Assembly (NCBI GenBank): GCA_963082975.1
Contig: OY720347.1
Coordinates: forward strand, 17,125,187-17,189,186
Length of the DNA: 64,000 bases
Direction of reading: 5' to 3'
Source of the DNA: Labia minor
Taxonomy: Eukaryota > Arthropoda > Insecta > Dermaptera > Spongiphoridae
Shown: positions 21,913 through 33,615 of the stretch, piece by piece
Position numbering within the stretch: the first letter of the stretch is position 1
How the letters are laid out: every line of letters starts with the position of its first letter
Made by a program: the position numbers and the translations under genes
The notes under the pieces: model-generated
Databases searched by the model: none
What the model was told of the DNA's origin: nothing
Seen by the model: the letters and a program-made list of their open reading frames with translations, nothing else

Positions 21913-22721
21913 CTAGGTTTGTTCAAAAGAAAAAGTGAATTTTAAAATATTTCTAAAAGTATTTATTAATTCATCAATATCTATTTTTCCCCCCTTCACA
22001 GTAATTCCTCTCAGATATAATGCAATTATGCCAGCGCTTCTTTCAATCGTCGAAGCACTTCTGAAATACCCTTTTCGGTATGGCCATCAGCTTGTTCTTC
22101 GATTCCGATTTTATCTTATCAATTGTGGCAAAACGCTTTCCTTTCATTGGTCTCTTCAGTTTTGGGAATAAGAAAAAGTCAAATCTGGTGAATACGGTGG
22201 TTGAGGCTGGATTACGGTGTTGTTTTTGGCCACAAAATCAATGTGTGAGCTGGTGCATTATCGTGATGCAGAAGATTTGTTTTTCCACAATTCCGATCGT
22301 TTGAGCCGTAATGCTTCACGCAAACGTTACATAACTTCCTTGTAGTATTCCTTATTAACAGTTCAACCTGTTAACAAGAACTCATAATGCACCACGCCAT
22401 GTAAGTGAGGAAAACCTTATTTGGCGTGCTTTTTACCACTTATAAACATTTTTTTGAGACAAAGTAGATTCGCGGAAAGCCAGTCAGTGCGTTTGAGCAC
22501 TTTATTCCATTTTTAACGAAAAATTTAATACAGATTCTTTGATCCATTTTTTTTAAGTAAAAAATCTAAGAACACACAAAAACCTGACAAACAAACTATC
22601 AAACTATTAATCCAAAATGCCTGATAATGAGAAACATGTGTACCAACATAACAAAAAAAATTTCGATAATCGAATGTACCAAGAAAATTCAAAATTCACC
22701 TTTTCTTTTGAACAGACCTCG
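21913..22721 (-). mobile_element. Deleted mariner transposon, 809 bp
   Basis: The ends CTAGGTTTGTTCAAAAGAAA and (right end, reversed) CGAGGTCTGTTCAAAAGAAA are flanked by TA at 21,911-21,912 and 22,722-22,723. Minus-strand frames contain broken DD34D transposase pieces. A full mariner is about 1.3 kb, so this copy is deleted and frameshifted. Its edge lies about 250 bp upstream of the transporter start codon. Confidence 0.85.
22020..22480 (-). pseudogene. Mariner transposase remnant
   Basis: Across shifting minus-strand frames one reads EYYKEVM, LREALRLKRSELW, LHHDNAPAH and PPYSPDL. These are the central and C-terminal catalytic blocks of mariner transposase (second Asp in HDNAPAH, third in the SPDL-plus-D region). 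Internal stops and frame changes make it non-functional. Confidence 0.8.
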
Positions 22722-22723
22722 TA

Positions 22724-23716
22724 TATATAATTATTCTACTTATGTTCATCTCCTCTAAACCGGATAGGCTAGGATGATAAAAAATAGGTCTTTAATTTAA
22801 TTTAATAATAAATTTATACGTATAGAACCAAGAGGGAAGAAAATAAATTTATATTTGTTATTTAACAGAAATTTTATTATAAGAAATAATTAAATTTAAT
22901 TATTAACACAAATATAACTAAATAAATTAATAATAATTATTGATTATAATTAAAACTAAATCTAAATGTAACACCTAGTGTTCGAACGATTGATTCACTC
23001 ACAATTAGTTCACAACTCACAGTTACGGTCCTTTACCCCCCGTTCGTGTAGATATTCGGCCGTCTTGATCTCGCCAAGTTGCGCTTGATGGTCCCTTAGT
23101 GCTCGTTTCAGAGTTGACTCCAAAGCAAGCCTGAGTATCACTCGTACACTGATTTCACTACACTATTCTCTAAGGAGATGTGTTTTCCTGAAGATGTGAT
23201 AGCCACCTTCCCACCATCTTGTATGAACAATTTTTCCCACGGTGGTCGTTCGAGGGGGTGGGGGGTAGGAGGTGGAAGTTTTATTTCACACGTGCCTTCA
23301 AGCTGAATTTTTCTTTTTGTGAAAACATGTGTTTACTGAAATAATTTTTTCAATAGCGTATTGTATTATTTTGATGACTCTTCTTGGGAGAGACCTTAAT
23401 TGTAAGGGCATATGGCATTCTACCTGCTCACTGGGTCATGTTAAAGGATTAATTATATAGAAAAAGTGTTCATTTTCAATTGTTTACTCGAACTATTACC
23501 ATCTCGAGACATTGAAGAAATTTATACAGAGTTCATTAAATTAGCAAATCGTTTTTTTACCGGAGTGAGGCTTTTATTATTTTTCTTTATGATAAATTAA
23601 CAAAGGCATCGGACAAAGAGGATTCCTTTCATCAGACATGAGATTTCCTCCCTCCCCTTTCCACTATTCAATCCCTCGTTATTGGACAAATAAGATTTTA
23701 GGATAGCTCTTTAAAA
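22724..23716. other. Intergenic DNA with unassigned GC-richer block
   Basis: The first 240 bases are AT-rich. About 22,970-23,330 is much less AT-rich, with GTTCGAACGATTGATTCACT, TATTCGGCCGTCTTGATC and a GTTCGAGGGGGTGGGGGG run. It could be an LTR-like or regulatory block; I found neither paired ends nor a coding frame. The rest is ordinary AT-rich DNA. Confidence 0.4.
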
Positions 23717-24285
23717 TTAGCTGGAGTGTCTCGACTATCTCGCAAATTTGAATTGGATTAATTAACATATATTATATTTAAATTAAATTTAATTAATTAT
23801 AAATTAAAATTAATAAATAATAAATATTAAACCAGCGCATGTTTGGCTCTTTGTTGATGACACCACGTTGGCGTGTGATTTGCAGTGTTAAAAAATTAAT
23901 TCCGGTACTTTCAGCGATTCAATCAAGCTGAATTCTATATATAGCAGTTTTAAACAATTTTTAATCATGTGAAAAACTATCAAACATATATCTTTATTTT
24001 TACGGTTACTTTAGAGGAAAAAAATGAAAACATGGTACGTAATGACCCTCTTCCGGTTGAGCTACATTTCTCAAAAGTTGATAGAAAACTACGAATTTTG
24101 AATAATGCCCATCTACCAAATTTCATGATTCTAGCTCAAACCGTTTTTGAGTAATCTTGTCTACATACATACACACATACACTCACACACACATTTTTCT
24201 CAACCTTTGTGAAAATGATTCAGGAACCTTCAAAACGTATAAAAACATCAAAATCTCGACATCGAAAATTTTCGTGATAGTAAAA
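23717..24285 (-). mobile_element. Family A Helentron-like element, copy A2
   Basis: In its own orientation it starts TTTTTACTATCACG and ends with a damaged hairpin (the CACTC arm is partly deleted) and CAGCTAA. It has the same body as A1, including GAATTTTGAATAATGCCC. On the plus strand it carries a 61-codon open frame (23,969-24,154) that is matched in copy A4. Confidence 0.75.
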
Positions 24286-25029
24286 ATCATACATTTTTAT
24301 TTTTTTCAACTCAATTATAAATGTTCTAACATATTAATACAGGCCCATACAACATCATGCTCCTTGACATTAATAAATAATTCGATAAAGATTGATTGCA
24401 TTTCACGTCACAACTCCAATCCCATTGTATCTTTTCTGATTAACACATTACTTGCATTATATCTATGGATTGATTTTTACCCCACATTCGATCCCAGATC
24501 ACTGAACACCAAGACATAATTGCCGGATACAACAAATTACAACAACACTCAACAAGTGTATTTCTTATTATTATAACCTCCTGTAAATGCGTTATACTCC
24601 CTCCTCTTTGGCAAACCCATCTAACTAACGACAATCCTTAATTTTCAATCCATTGTAAAATAAAGAAATAATACTTAGTAATTCATCATTTAATTAGATT
24701 TCAATAAAATTGATCTTAAACCTAAGTCATATTAGTTGATTTCACACTTTAATATTTGACCACCTATTTGGTCCATTTGGTTCCATTACAACAAGGATTA
24801 ACTATTAGTTGTATCAATTATAATAAATTAAAAAAAAATATTTTTAACATTCAAATAATAATTTAAATTAAAATCTTAGTATCAGTTTGCTCTTCAGAGT
24901 TAATATAATTCTAAAGCAAATACTATTCGACACATTCATGAATGCTAAAATATAATTTTTACTTCAACTAGTTAAATTACATTGGTATGATTAAATTAAG
25001 AAACTAACATCATATATCATACATCTAAA

Positions 25030-25073
<44 letters not shown>

Positions 25074-26207
25074 AAAGTTATTATTAGATAACTTTGCCAA
25101 ATCGATAATAAAACAATTTAAAATATATTTAATTAAATTTATAGTTAAGGAAAATATATAGGAAATATTTAGTTACTTTATTAATTATTATTTGGTATTT
25201 AATTTTCCAATTTCAATTGAAATTCGATCTCTATAATAAATCTATAACTAAGATATTAAGATAAAATTAATATATAAACATTCTTTAAATATAAATGTTA
25301 TGCATTTTATGGCAAAATATAATAATTGTATTTTGACAATTATTATTAGATATATATACAGTGTGCAAAACAAATAAATTTTATATATTACAAATATATA
25401 ATATATATATTATATATTTTTACAAATATATTTTATTATGATTTATTACATAACATATACAAGTAAATATATATATAAGTATAATGATATTATTGAAATA
25501 TATATAATAATTATATTATTTAATTTTGTAAATCGAAGGATATTTTTTTTTGTATTAATTATTATCTAGTTTTAAATTTTTTAAAAAATTAATATAATTC
25601 AAAAATTCACTTCCTCATTACTTTATTGCTTTTATTTAGTTAATTTTTACGTTTTAAAATTAACTTTTAAGATTAACACATGTTAATTTTAAAAATTTGA
25701 TAAATTATGCAATTAAATAAAAGTACACAAAATGCTCTCAACAGAATTCATTTCTATAGGAAATTTCTCTATTGAGAGTAGTTAAAAGAGGACATGAATT
25801 TCAATTGTCTTTTTAGAGTGAAAAAAAATCGTTTTTTAGAAAAGGGGAAAACGAATGTAGCGGACTAGCTAACCTTTAAAGTTTCAGAAAAGGAGGAAAG
25901 AATTCATTCTTCTTTTGTATTTCCCCGGGGGACGTTATACTCTATGAACAAATGGGAAGGGGTTTTGGGTGAAGAGGAGCGCTCTCCAGTCGCAGATTGA
26001 TTTCTTCGCTAAAACCGACACTCGCCTTTTTACTATTTGTTACCCACAGTTCAATAGGAGACCACAAATTTTATATATCCTAATCGAATCGAAATTCCTT
26101 ATAATGGGAGGGGAGTCATTATCTTGATTACTTTTACTAATATAAATGATTATTAAAATATAAGGAATTAAATTACATATATGTTAAAATTTATATAATA
26201 TAAAAAA
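24286..26207. other. AT-rich DNA with one less AT-rich block
   Basis: No gene is supported. Contents: a 44-base TA run at about 25,027-25,070; other TA-rich arrays at 25,380-25,500; and a less AT-rich block at 25,840-26,100 with GCGGACTAGCTAACC, CCCCGGGGGACG and GAGGAGCGCTCTCCAGTCGC that could be conserved regulatory DNA. Confidence 0.45.
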
Positions 26208-27416
26208 TAAGCTGGAGTGTCTCCACTCGACTATCTATTAAATAGCATATATTATATTTAAATTAAATTTAATTAATTATAAATTATAAATTAAAATTAA
26301 TAAATAATATTTATTAAATCAGCGCGTGTTTGGCTCTTTGTTGATGGAACCACGTCACGTGCTGGCGCGTGATTTGTAGTCGTGTTAAAAAATTAATTCC
26401 GGTACTTTCAATGAATCAATCAAGCTGAAATTCTATATATAGCAGTTCTATACAATCTTTAATCATATAATAAATTATCAAACATATATCTTTATTTTTA
26501 CGGTTACTTTAGAGGAAAATAAGTTGACCTGTGGCCAGGTCCGAACCGACCGACGGTTTGAAATAAATTAATTTCCAGCTACAGAAACAATTTCAAATAA
26601 TTTTAATATATCTATTAATGTAATAAAAACAGATATGGATATAACATAAATATTTTTAATTTTATTTTATTTATAATATATAGCTGTGGTAGCCGGCGTT
26701 GCCGGCGTTACCCGAGGCTGTGACGTCATGAAGGGCTGGGTGACGTCATATAATTTTAAATTAAGAAAAACATAATGAAGATGATTTTTCCCGAGGATAA
26801 TACCAATACATTCGTGGTGATATGTAAAAAAATCTCCTTATGTGAAATTTGGTATGAAAATAACCCTTCCCTTCTTATCGTCGATCGCTAATACTACCAC
26901 TTCCGGTTTCCGGATTTGCACCAAAAGTTGATCAATTCATCCCACTGATGCATTAAGTAAATATACCAAATTTCATCAAAATCCGTTAAGCCGTTCAGGC
27001 TGTACACATCTATACGGACGGACAGACGGACGGACGGACAGACGGACAGACATCATGCTAAAAATACTTTTTTCTGTTAAGAAAATGCATGATTCGTGGA
27101 GATATGTAAAAATCTCCACATGTGAATTTTGGTGTGAAAACAATACCTCCCTTACTATCGTCGGTCGGTAAAAATGAAAATATGGTACGTAATGACCCTC
27201 TTCCGGTTGAGCTACATTTCTCAAAAGTTGAAAGATCTACGAATTTTGAATAATGCCCGTATACCAAATTTATTCATTCTAGCTCAAACCGTTTTTGCAT
27301 AATATTGTCTACACACACACACACAGACATTTTTCTCAACCTTAGTGATGACTCAGGGACCTTCAATACGTATAAAAACATCAAAATCTCAACATCGAAC
27401 TGGCGAGATAGTAAAA
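26208..27416 (-). mobile_element. Family A copy A3, split by a family B insertion
   Basis: The 3' end (at the left) is GAGTGGAGACACTCCAGCTTA with the perfect hairpin GAGTG-GAGA-CACTC. The 5' end (at the right) reads TTTTTACTATCTCGCCAG. The 10-bp ACTATCTCGC at the 5' end matches, inverted, the GCGAGATAGT next to the 3' hairpin in copies A1 and A4. The body is interrupted by B2 at 26,520-27,171 within an A/T tract. Confidence 0.8.
26520..27171 (-). mobile_element. Family B copy B2, nested in family A
   Basis: Full-length in inverted orientation: TAAGTTGACCTGTGGCCAGG at the left (3' end, hairpin CAGGTC/GACCTG) and CGTCGGTCGGTAA at the right (5' end). Microsatellite (RGAC)n at 27,012-27,054. TGACGTCA at 26,721 and 26,741. 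Compared with uninterrupted A copies, insertion was into an A (T on the other strand) run with no obvious target duplication. Confidence 0.85.
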
Positions 27417-27984
27417 ACTAATAAAATTATTTTTTGATAAAACAATTAAAATCGACGGGGGTGTATAAATGACATAAATTGAAATGAGAGAGAAAGGGAC
27501 AATCAAATAGATCCCAGAAACTTCAATAAGGTTTTATTCAAATATTAGTTTATAGTCTAATCAACTAAGATGTCAATATAATATAAACACCTTAAATTTA
27601 GTTATAAACTTTGAAATAATCACATGAAGTGTCAACCCTTCCAGACATATCTCTCTCTCTCGAGTCACCTTACAATTATTTTTATCAATCCCTAAAAAAC
27701 ATATTTATAATAAATTACAATTTTCTTTTAATGATTTTATTATAATAAAATAATAAAATATTTTAAATTAATATGTGGTTTTATTTACAAAATTCCGTTA
27801 TAAATAAAAACAACCACCAAAGCTTTAAAAAAAAAACAAAAAAAAAAATTATCAATAAATCATTTTTATCATTATATTATAGGTTTTTCTCTATTATTTG
27901 TATATTTATTTATATAGTGTCTTATTTCATTGCATATAATAAACTAGTATATTTAAAAATAAATTATCATTTTAAAATAGTACT
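27417..27984. other. AT-rich intergenic DNA
   Basis: A TCTC run near 27,648-27,661 and AT-rich sequence. No supported gene. Confidence 0.45.
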
Positions 27985-28140
27985 TTGACCAGTATCGTAG
28001 CTTAGTGGTTATAAACCTCGTGGTTCGCCGATCTTAAGGTCAAGGAATCAAGTTCACTTAGATTTAAGTTAAGATTTAATAATGTAATTAATTTCCAATA
28101 TAGCTCAAATTGACCTAGATCCCAAAAGCCCATAAATAGT
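27985..28140 (+). mobile_element. tRNA-derived SINE-like sequence
   Basis: GTATCGTAGCTTAGTGGTTA is a tRNA-like head with an A box (TAGCTTAGTGG). CGTGGTTCGCCGATCTTAAG, then AAGGAATCAAGTTC, supplies a diverged B box. The body that follows is AT-rich. It differs from the SINE at 16,105. Boundaries are approximate. Confidence 0.5.
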
Positions 28141-30127
28141 TCTTTAATATTATCTCATTTTTGTTTGATTTTTCAAGAAAAAATTTCTTTGCTTTTATTC
28201 TTTATCTAAAGATATAAAACGTTGTCAAAATATTTATTTATTATAAATTATAAATACATGTATATATAATAACTACATAATAAAAGTAAGTGAATAAAAA
28301 AAAAACAGAAAATTTATGATTCATAGAAGAAGTTTTATTTTGTTTTCTAAAATATACAATCTTAGATATAAAAAAAAATTATCTCCACACGCTCGTTCAC
28401 TGAAATAATCTTATTGGTTCCATTTTATGAATTGTATTCCATTTTAAATATCAAAAGAAAAGAATAGAAAATAATAAAGCCAATACAAATAATAAATACA
28501 TAAATAAAAGAAATAACGTTATATAAATATTAGAAAAATAAATAGAAAAATATTGGATAAAAAAGAATTTTCTTTTGTTTTAAAAAAAGCCAGACGCCTG
28601 GACCAATTTTCATGTAAATAAATAAATAATTTAAAAAGAAATTCGAGAAATGAAAAAAGAAAACCATTCTTCAAAGGAAGAATAAGCAAAATTGTAAAAA
28701 ATGAATTCCATTTATTACGATATAGTCTAGAATATATTTTAATTCAAGGTTTACCATTTTTTTATTTAATTTAAGACATTATTTGTGAAGATGGAATAAC
28801 AGATAATGAGATTAATAAATATTAGAAAAATAAATAGAAAAATATTGGACAAAAAGAATTAATTTTCTTTTGTTTTAAAAAAACTGTTCGTTTAATAATT
28901 TTAATATTAATAATTTAAAATAAGATATGGTTGTTTAATTTTTTAAGTAAGTAAAATTTCCTTCTATAAATATAACCTAAACCACACACACGTTTATTTT
29001 CTAAAAATTTATAAAAAAATTAATGAATCTATTATGACAGAACCAGAAATGTTATTTGTTTGCCTTTTGGTCATCATATTAATGTTTAATTTTATATCTA
29101 TGGAATAAGAAATCAAATCATGATGATGATGCAAAGGTGTTATTTACTAATTCACTGATATAATTATTCCTGTTAACGTGGTGTTTTACTAATGTATCTG
29201 TCCCATCTGTTTTCTAAAGGTAAAGTGTTCTTTCACTCTATCTTATCGCTTTCAAAGAGTTTATCAAACACGTGATAAACCGGATAGTGGGCATGACAGT
29301 CTGGAGAGTCGTTGTTGCTCTCCTAAGAGACCTCAAACCTTTTGAGAAATATTGCCAAGGTTTTCTTCGAAGCAATTACATTTTATTATTTATTGGCACT
29401 CTTTCTATACTATTTATGTCTAGGAGAGACAATTTTTCACCCAAAAAAAGAAAGTCAAGTGGTTATTTCTAAAATATTTTTAATTTTAAGATTTATAGAA
29501 TAAATTATTTCTTGTTTTGTTTTTTTTTTGTTTATTTATTTAAAAAATATCTACCAGTATTTATTTTTGGGTCATATTGATGTCAGATTAGAATAAATTC
29601 AACGCATGCAATATAAATAATGGTTGGCTGTTTTATTTAATTTTTATTTATATATTTTATTTTTATTTTTGTTTTTTTTATTTTTTTATTAGAATCAACA
29701 AAATATTCAACAGCAGTTAATGGTTTTCATTTTCATTATTTACCACTGGCTGTTTAATATAATAGCGAATAAAAAAAATCCCCCTTTTCGATCTTTATTA
29801 ATGTTTAAAAGCCCAACTTTATTTCCTCAGTTCCATCCTCCTCCCTTTTTCCCATCTCTAACCGCTCTCCTCTTACTCATCCTTATTCTCTGGTCAAATT
29901 CATTTGTCTTTGCATTTCGGCAATGAAAATTATCAGTGTGTCGCAGATATTTTAGCTAAAATGCATGAGAAATTATACAAACATGGATCAACATCTCCTT
30001 CCAGGCTTGATATAAATCTTACATAATAATATACTAATTTATCTAAATTCAAATTTTACAAACACATGTAATATGAGTGCAATTCTAATTCACAAAGTAG
30101 GTTACGTTTTGAAATTAAGACAAAACT
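28141..30127. other. AT-rich intergenic DNA
   Basis: A pair of near-identical stretches at about 28,525-28,585 and 28,815-28,885 (ATTAGAAAAATAAATAGAAA plus ATATTGGA) is the only clear repeat. Short open frames near 29,272 and 29,720 show no recognisable protein. Confidence 0.45.
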
Positions 30128-30209
30128 AGTACAATATTTTTTATTATATACATTTGAAAGAGCAACTATTGCGAAACCTAAGAAGGGCAATTCATAACAA
30201 GCGAAGAAG

Positions 30210-30395
30210 GTCTGAAGGAGATTCTGTGTGACATTAGTCGTGTGAGGTCGCGCATTGTCGTGCAAAAACAACACTTTTGAGCTGAGATTCCCTCTTCGCT
30301 TGTTTTGAATTGCCCTTCTTAGGTTTCGCAATATTTGGCAATACCTACAGAGTTTATTGTTGTACCACGTTCCAAAAAATCGACAAGAATCACAC
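30210..30395 (-). pseudogene. Mariner transposase central fragment
   Basis: The minus strand reads YCQILRNLRRAIQNKRRG, then FLHDNARPHT and a LLQTF helix. This is the mariner block around the second catalytic Asp (HDNARPH). It runs into unrelated sequence at the inversion point instead of the expected HPPYSPDL block. Confidence 0.75.
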
Positions 30396-30502
30396 CTCAC
30401 TGGCTCAACACCCAGGCGGCAGATTTCTATGAGGAAGGAATTTCAAAACTCGTTCGTCGCTTCGATAAATGTCTCAACTTTGTTTGCGATTATGTAGAAA
30501 AA
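30395..30502 (+). pseudogene. Mariner transposase C-terminal fragment
   Basis: The plus strand reads HWLNTQAADFYEEGISKLVR, then RFDKCLNFVCDYVEK and a stop. This is the C-terminus of mariner transposases (FYEDGIxKLVxRWDKC...GDYVEK). It lies on the strand opposite to the central fragment, which shows the rearrangement. Confidence 0.75.
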
Positions 30503-30666
30503 TAGTATTTTACTTGCTCGTTCAAATGTATATAATAAAAAACATTTTCCTGTACTATAGTCGGAAAGGCCAAAGTTGGTGCCTGAGCAGACCCACCCTC
30601 GCTTGCCCCCACCATTCCAACAAGACCACACCGAGCAACTCTGTTGCGCATATCACATTTTTTATA

Positions 30667-30674
30667 GTTTAGTT
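30667..30674 (+). repeat. hAT target-site duplication, left
   Basis: GTTTAGTT immediately before the transposon, identical to 34,002-34,009. Confidence 0.95.
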
Positions 30675-31140
30675 CAGTGGTTCTTAAACTGTGGTCCGCG
30701 GACCCCTGGGGGTCCGCGAAGCCTTTACTGGGGGTCCGCGGTCCTCGGAAAAAAATCATCGTAAAAATATATACATATATAAATATTTAAAGTTCATTGT
30801 TTAACTATATCCTCCTAGAGAATTACGGCTATAATTTAATACTATTAATAATACTATTTTATTTTATTAAATTGATAATTATGTCAATTAATTTTTTGTG
30901 AATAAATAAACATATATAAAAAACTATATATAAAATTTGAATTTTCATCCATTCATTCATTTAAAATCATTTTTCGATTGTTCCTTTAAAATAACCCCTC
31001 TTAGGGGCTCGGAAGGGGAGGCATATAAGGGAATTTTCTTTCACTTTGTTATTGGGGAAAACCAGGGGAGGGGACAGTCTTACCCGGAAAAACCCAAATT
31101 GTCAGCGTCCACTCTGGGGTTTTAAACAGTTTTAAAGCAA

Positions 31141-31250
31141 ATGTTAATTATAAGTTCATTTCTCAACGAGTTGTATCTTTAAATTATTTTTATTAATGTT
31201 AATTATAAGTTCATTTCTCAACGAGTTGTATCTTTAAATTATTTTTATTA
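31141..31250. repeat. Tandem duplication of a 56-bp unit inside the hAT
   Basis: ATGTTAATTATAAGTTCATT, followed by TCTCAACGAGTTGTATC, occurs twice back to back with no visible change. It is a recent duplication in the region between the left end and the transposase gene. Confidence 0.9.
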
Positions 31251-31436
31251 ATTTAATTAATTATAATTAAATTATAGCTAATAATAGTTTATTATAGCTA
31301 ATAATTTTTTTTAATTTTTAGTGTAATTTGCATGATCATTATTTTATAAAAACACTAAACACATTTTGCAATTTCCCAGAAAGGCTGTTTTTGAGAGTAA
31401 GTATAAGTTAGTTTTATGAATAAAAAATATTTATTT

Positions 31437-31527
31437 TAATAATATTTTAGAATCAAATTACGAAATTAATAATATTTTAGAATCAAATTACGAAATTAAT
31501 AATATTTTAGAATCAAATTACGAAATA
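31437..31527. repeat. Three tandem copies of a 30-bp unit
   Basis: AATAATATTTTAGAATCAAA plus TTACGAAAT is repeated three times, then followed by AATGATTTAAAACATT-type units to about 31,665. These may be subterminal transposase-binding repeats or simple tandem expansion. Confidence 0.85.
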
Positions 31528-31755
31528 TATTTATTATATAAATTAATATTCATTTAAAATGATATTAAATCATTTATTTAAAATGATTTAAAACATTTAT
31601 TAAAATGATTTAAAACATTCATTTAAAATGATATTAAAACATTCATTTAAAATCATATTAAAACATAGCTAGTAAATAATAATTCGTTATATTTATATTA
31701 TATTTATATTATATTTATATTATTGTAGTTCAATGTTAATAAATTACTCCATAAA

Positions 31756-33615
31756 ATGGATCGTTGGCTACAAACTGGTTCAACACAGAAACGGAAAGAA
31801 TCAGATGATGAGGCATCAACAGCAAACTCTACCAAGAAACGCAAAACTAGAAAATATTCGGATGATTATTTATCATTTGGATTTACTTATATTTGCAACA
31901 ATGATGTGGAAAGACCAGTCTGCGTTCTATGTCAGGAAAGTTTATCCAATGAAAGTATGAAACCTGCTAATCTCAGACGTCATTTACAAACAAAGCACAG
32001 CGAGCATGTTAGTAAGTCTATCGAATTTTTTAAAATGAAAAAAGAAGAACTTAATTCAAGTCAGAAATTGATGGTAAAGACGGGATCTGGTGGTATGAGT
32101 AAGAAAGCAGTAATGGCATCATATGAAGTAGCTCTACTTATTGCTAAAGCAGGAAAGCCGCATAATATAGCAGAGCAATTAATTCTTCCTGCTACAAAAG
32201 TAATTACAAATATAATGTTAGGAACTAAAGCAGCAAACGATATAAATTTGATTTCATTATCAAATGATACGGTTAAGAATAGGATTGAAGACATGTCATG
32301 TAATATAAAAGAAGAATTAATATCGAGAGTGCGCAAAAGTCACTATTACTCATTACAATTGGATGAAAGTACTGATGTCACTAATAATGCCAATTTGTTA
32401 GCTTTCATTAGATATGAGTTTGAAAATCAAATACAAGAAGATGTATTGTTTTGTGATTCACTACCTTCACGAACGACAGCTAATGACATATTTAACAGTT
32501 TGAATAATTTTATAACCGAAAATGAAATAGAGTGGCCAAAATGTGTTGGAATTTGCACTGATGGTGCTCGTGCAATGTCAGGTACAAGAACTGGATTGAT
32601 TGCTCTTATTAAAAATGTTGCGCCTCAGGTTGTTTGGAATCATTGCTGCATTCACAGAGAATCATTAGCAGCCAAAAATATGTCACCAGATTTGAAAAGA
32701 ACATTAGACGAAGTAGTTAAAATTGTCAATTTCATTAAGGCTCGTCCACTTAATTCCAGAGTTTTTAAAATTTTGTGTGAGGAAATGGGTAGTCAACATA
32801 CACATTTATTATTACATACAGATGTACGTTGGTTGTCCCGCGGGAAAGTACTCATTCGCCTTTTTGAGCTTCGAGATGAAATACGATTGTTTTTAATAGA
32901 TGCGCATTTTGAACTGACCGAATGTTTCAATGATTTTATCTGGTTAGCTAAGGTGGCTTACTTGACTGATATTTTTACAAAATTGAACGAACTTAATTTG
33001 AGCCTGCAAGGTACTGTTGTAAATATATTTAAAGTTGAAGATAAAATAGAAGCAATGATTAAAAAAATCGACTTGTGGTCGAAACGCATCCAGAACGGTG
33101 TATATGAGTCTTTTCCAACTCTCAATGATTTCATAGAAAGCTCCAGTGAAAAATTGCTTAATCAAACGCGTCAATTATTTGTTGAACATTTAATTACTTT
33201 GAAAAGCAACTTCAGGAAGTATTTTTCTACTCCTGATCCTTGCAATAACTGGATTAGAGATCCATTTAATATGGAAATTACAAATGCTAAACATTTATCT
33301 GCACCTGAACAAGATATTCTCGTGGAATTATCATGTGATACAACTTATAAACTAAAATTTAACAAAACTGAATTGAGCAACTTTTGGTTACTTCTCAGGT
33401 CAGATTATCCTGCGCTTGCAAATAAAGCACTTCAACACTTGATTCCATTCTGCACAACATATTTATGCGAACAAGCTTTTTCGGTACTATTTTATATTAA
33501 GTCTAAATATAGAAACAAATTAAATGTAGAGCCGGATCTTAGATTAAAAGTTTCCAATATTAAGCCAGATATTGAGATTCTTGTTTCAAGAAAACAACTG
33601 CATACATCTCATTAA
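31756..33615 (+). CDS. hAT transposase, BED zinc finger, 619 aa
   Basis: Catalyses cut-and-paste transposition of the surrounding element. It is a single intact frame, of the ZBED5/SCAND3-like hAT type. An N-terminal lysine-rich segment (about 27-33) is followed by a BED finger with C56-x2-C59 and H76-x4-H81. The RNase H-like core shows the first Asp in QLDEST (D203), the second in CTDGARAM (D269), NHCCIHRESLA (about 295-305), LHTDVRWLSRGK, and the third acidic residue in LCEQAFS (E572), followed by KSKYRNKLN. The C-terminal part is the dimerisation region. All catalytic residues are present. The ATG is chosen because MDRWL directly precedes the typical basic stretch. The intact frame, clean target duplications and typical length point to recent insertion. 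Confidence 0.95.
   Translation: MDRWLQTGSTQKRKESDDEASTANSTKKRKTRKYSDDYLSFGFTYICNNDVERPVCVLCQESLSNESMKPANLRRHLQTKHSEHVSKSIEFFKMKKEELNSSQKLMVKTGSGGMSKKAVMASYEVALLIAKAGKPHNIAEQLILPATKVITNIMLGTKAANDINLISLSNDTVKNRIEDMSCNIKEELISRVRKSHYYSLQLDESTDVTNNANLLAFIRYEFENQIQEDVLFCDSLPSRTTANDIFNSLNNFITENEIEWPKCVGICTDGARAMSGTRTGLIALIKNVAPQVVWNHCCIHRESLAAKNMSPDLKRTLDEVVKIVNFIKARPLNSRVFKILCEEMGSQHTHLLLHTDVRWLSRGKVLIRLFELRDEIRLFLIDAHFELTECFNDFIWLAKVAYLTDIFTKLNELNLSLQGTVVNIFKVEDKIEAMIKKIDLWSKRIQNGVYESFPTLNDFIESSSEKLLNQTRQLFVEHLITLKSNFRKYFSTPDPCNNWIRDPFNMEITNAKHLSAPEQDILVELSCDTTYKLKFNKTELSNFWLLLRSDYPALANKALQHLIPFCTTYLCEQAFSVLFYIKSKYRNKLNVEPDLRLKVSNIKPDIEILVSRKQLHTSH

Larger units (their letters stand above)
30128..30559. 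mobile_element. Rearranged mariner with inverted duplication
   Basis: The ends CTAGTACAATATTTTTTATT and (reversed) CTATAGTACAGGAAAATG share the inverted block TATACATTTGAA/TTCAAATGTATA. Inside, GAAGGGCAATTCA at about 30,183 and TGAATTGCCCTTC at about 30,308 form a second inverted pair. Transposase pieces lie on both strands, so part of the element has been inverted or duplicated in reverse. Confidence 0.7.

Noticed and set aside
26976-27267. Open frames of 69-82 codons on the minus strand
   Set aside because: They lie inside the non-coding family-B element and run through its GTCY microsatellite.
30443-30764. Several overlapping open frames on both strands
   Set aside because: They are shadows of the mariner C-terminus and the hAT end, without a coherent domain.
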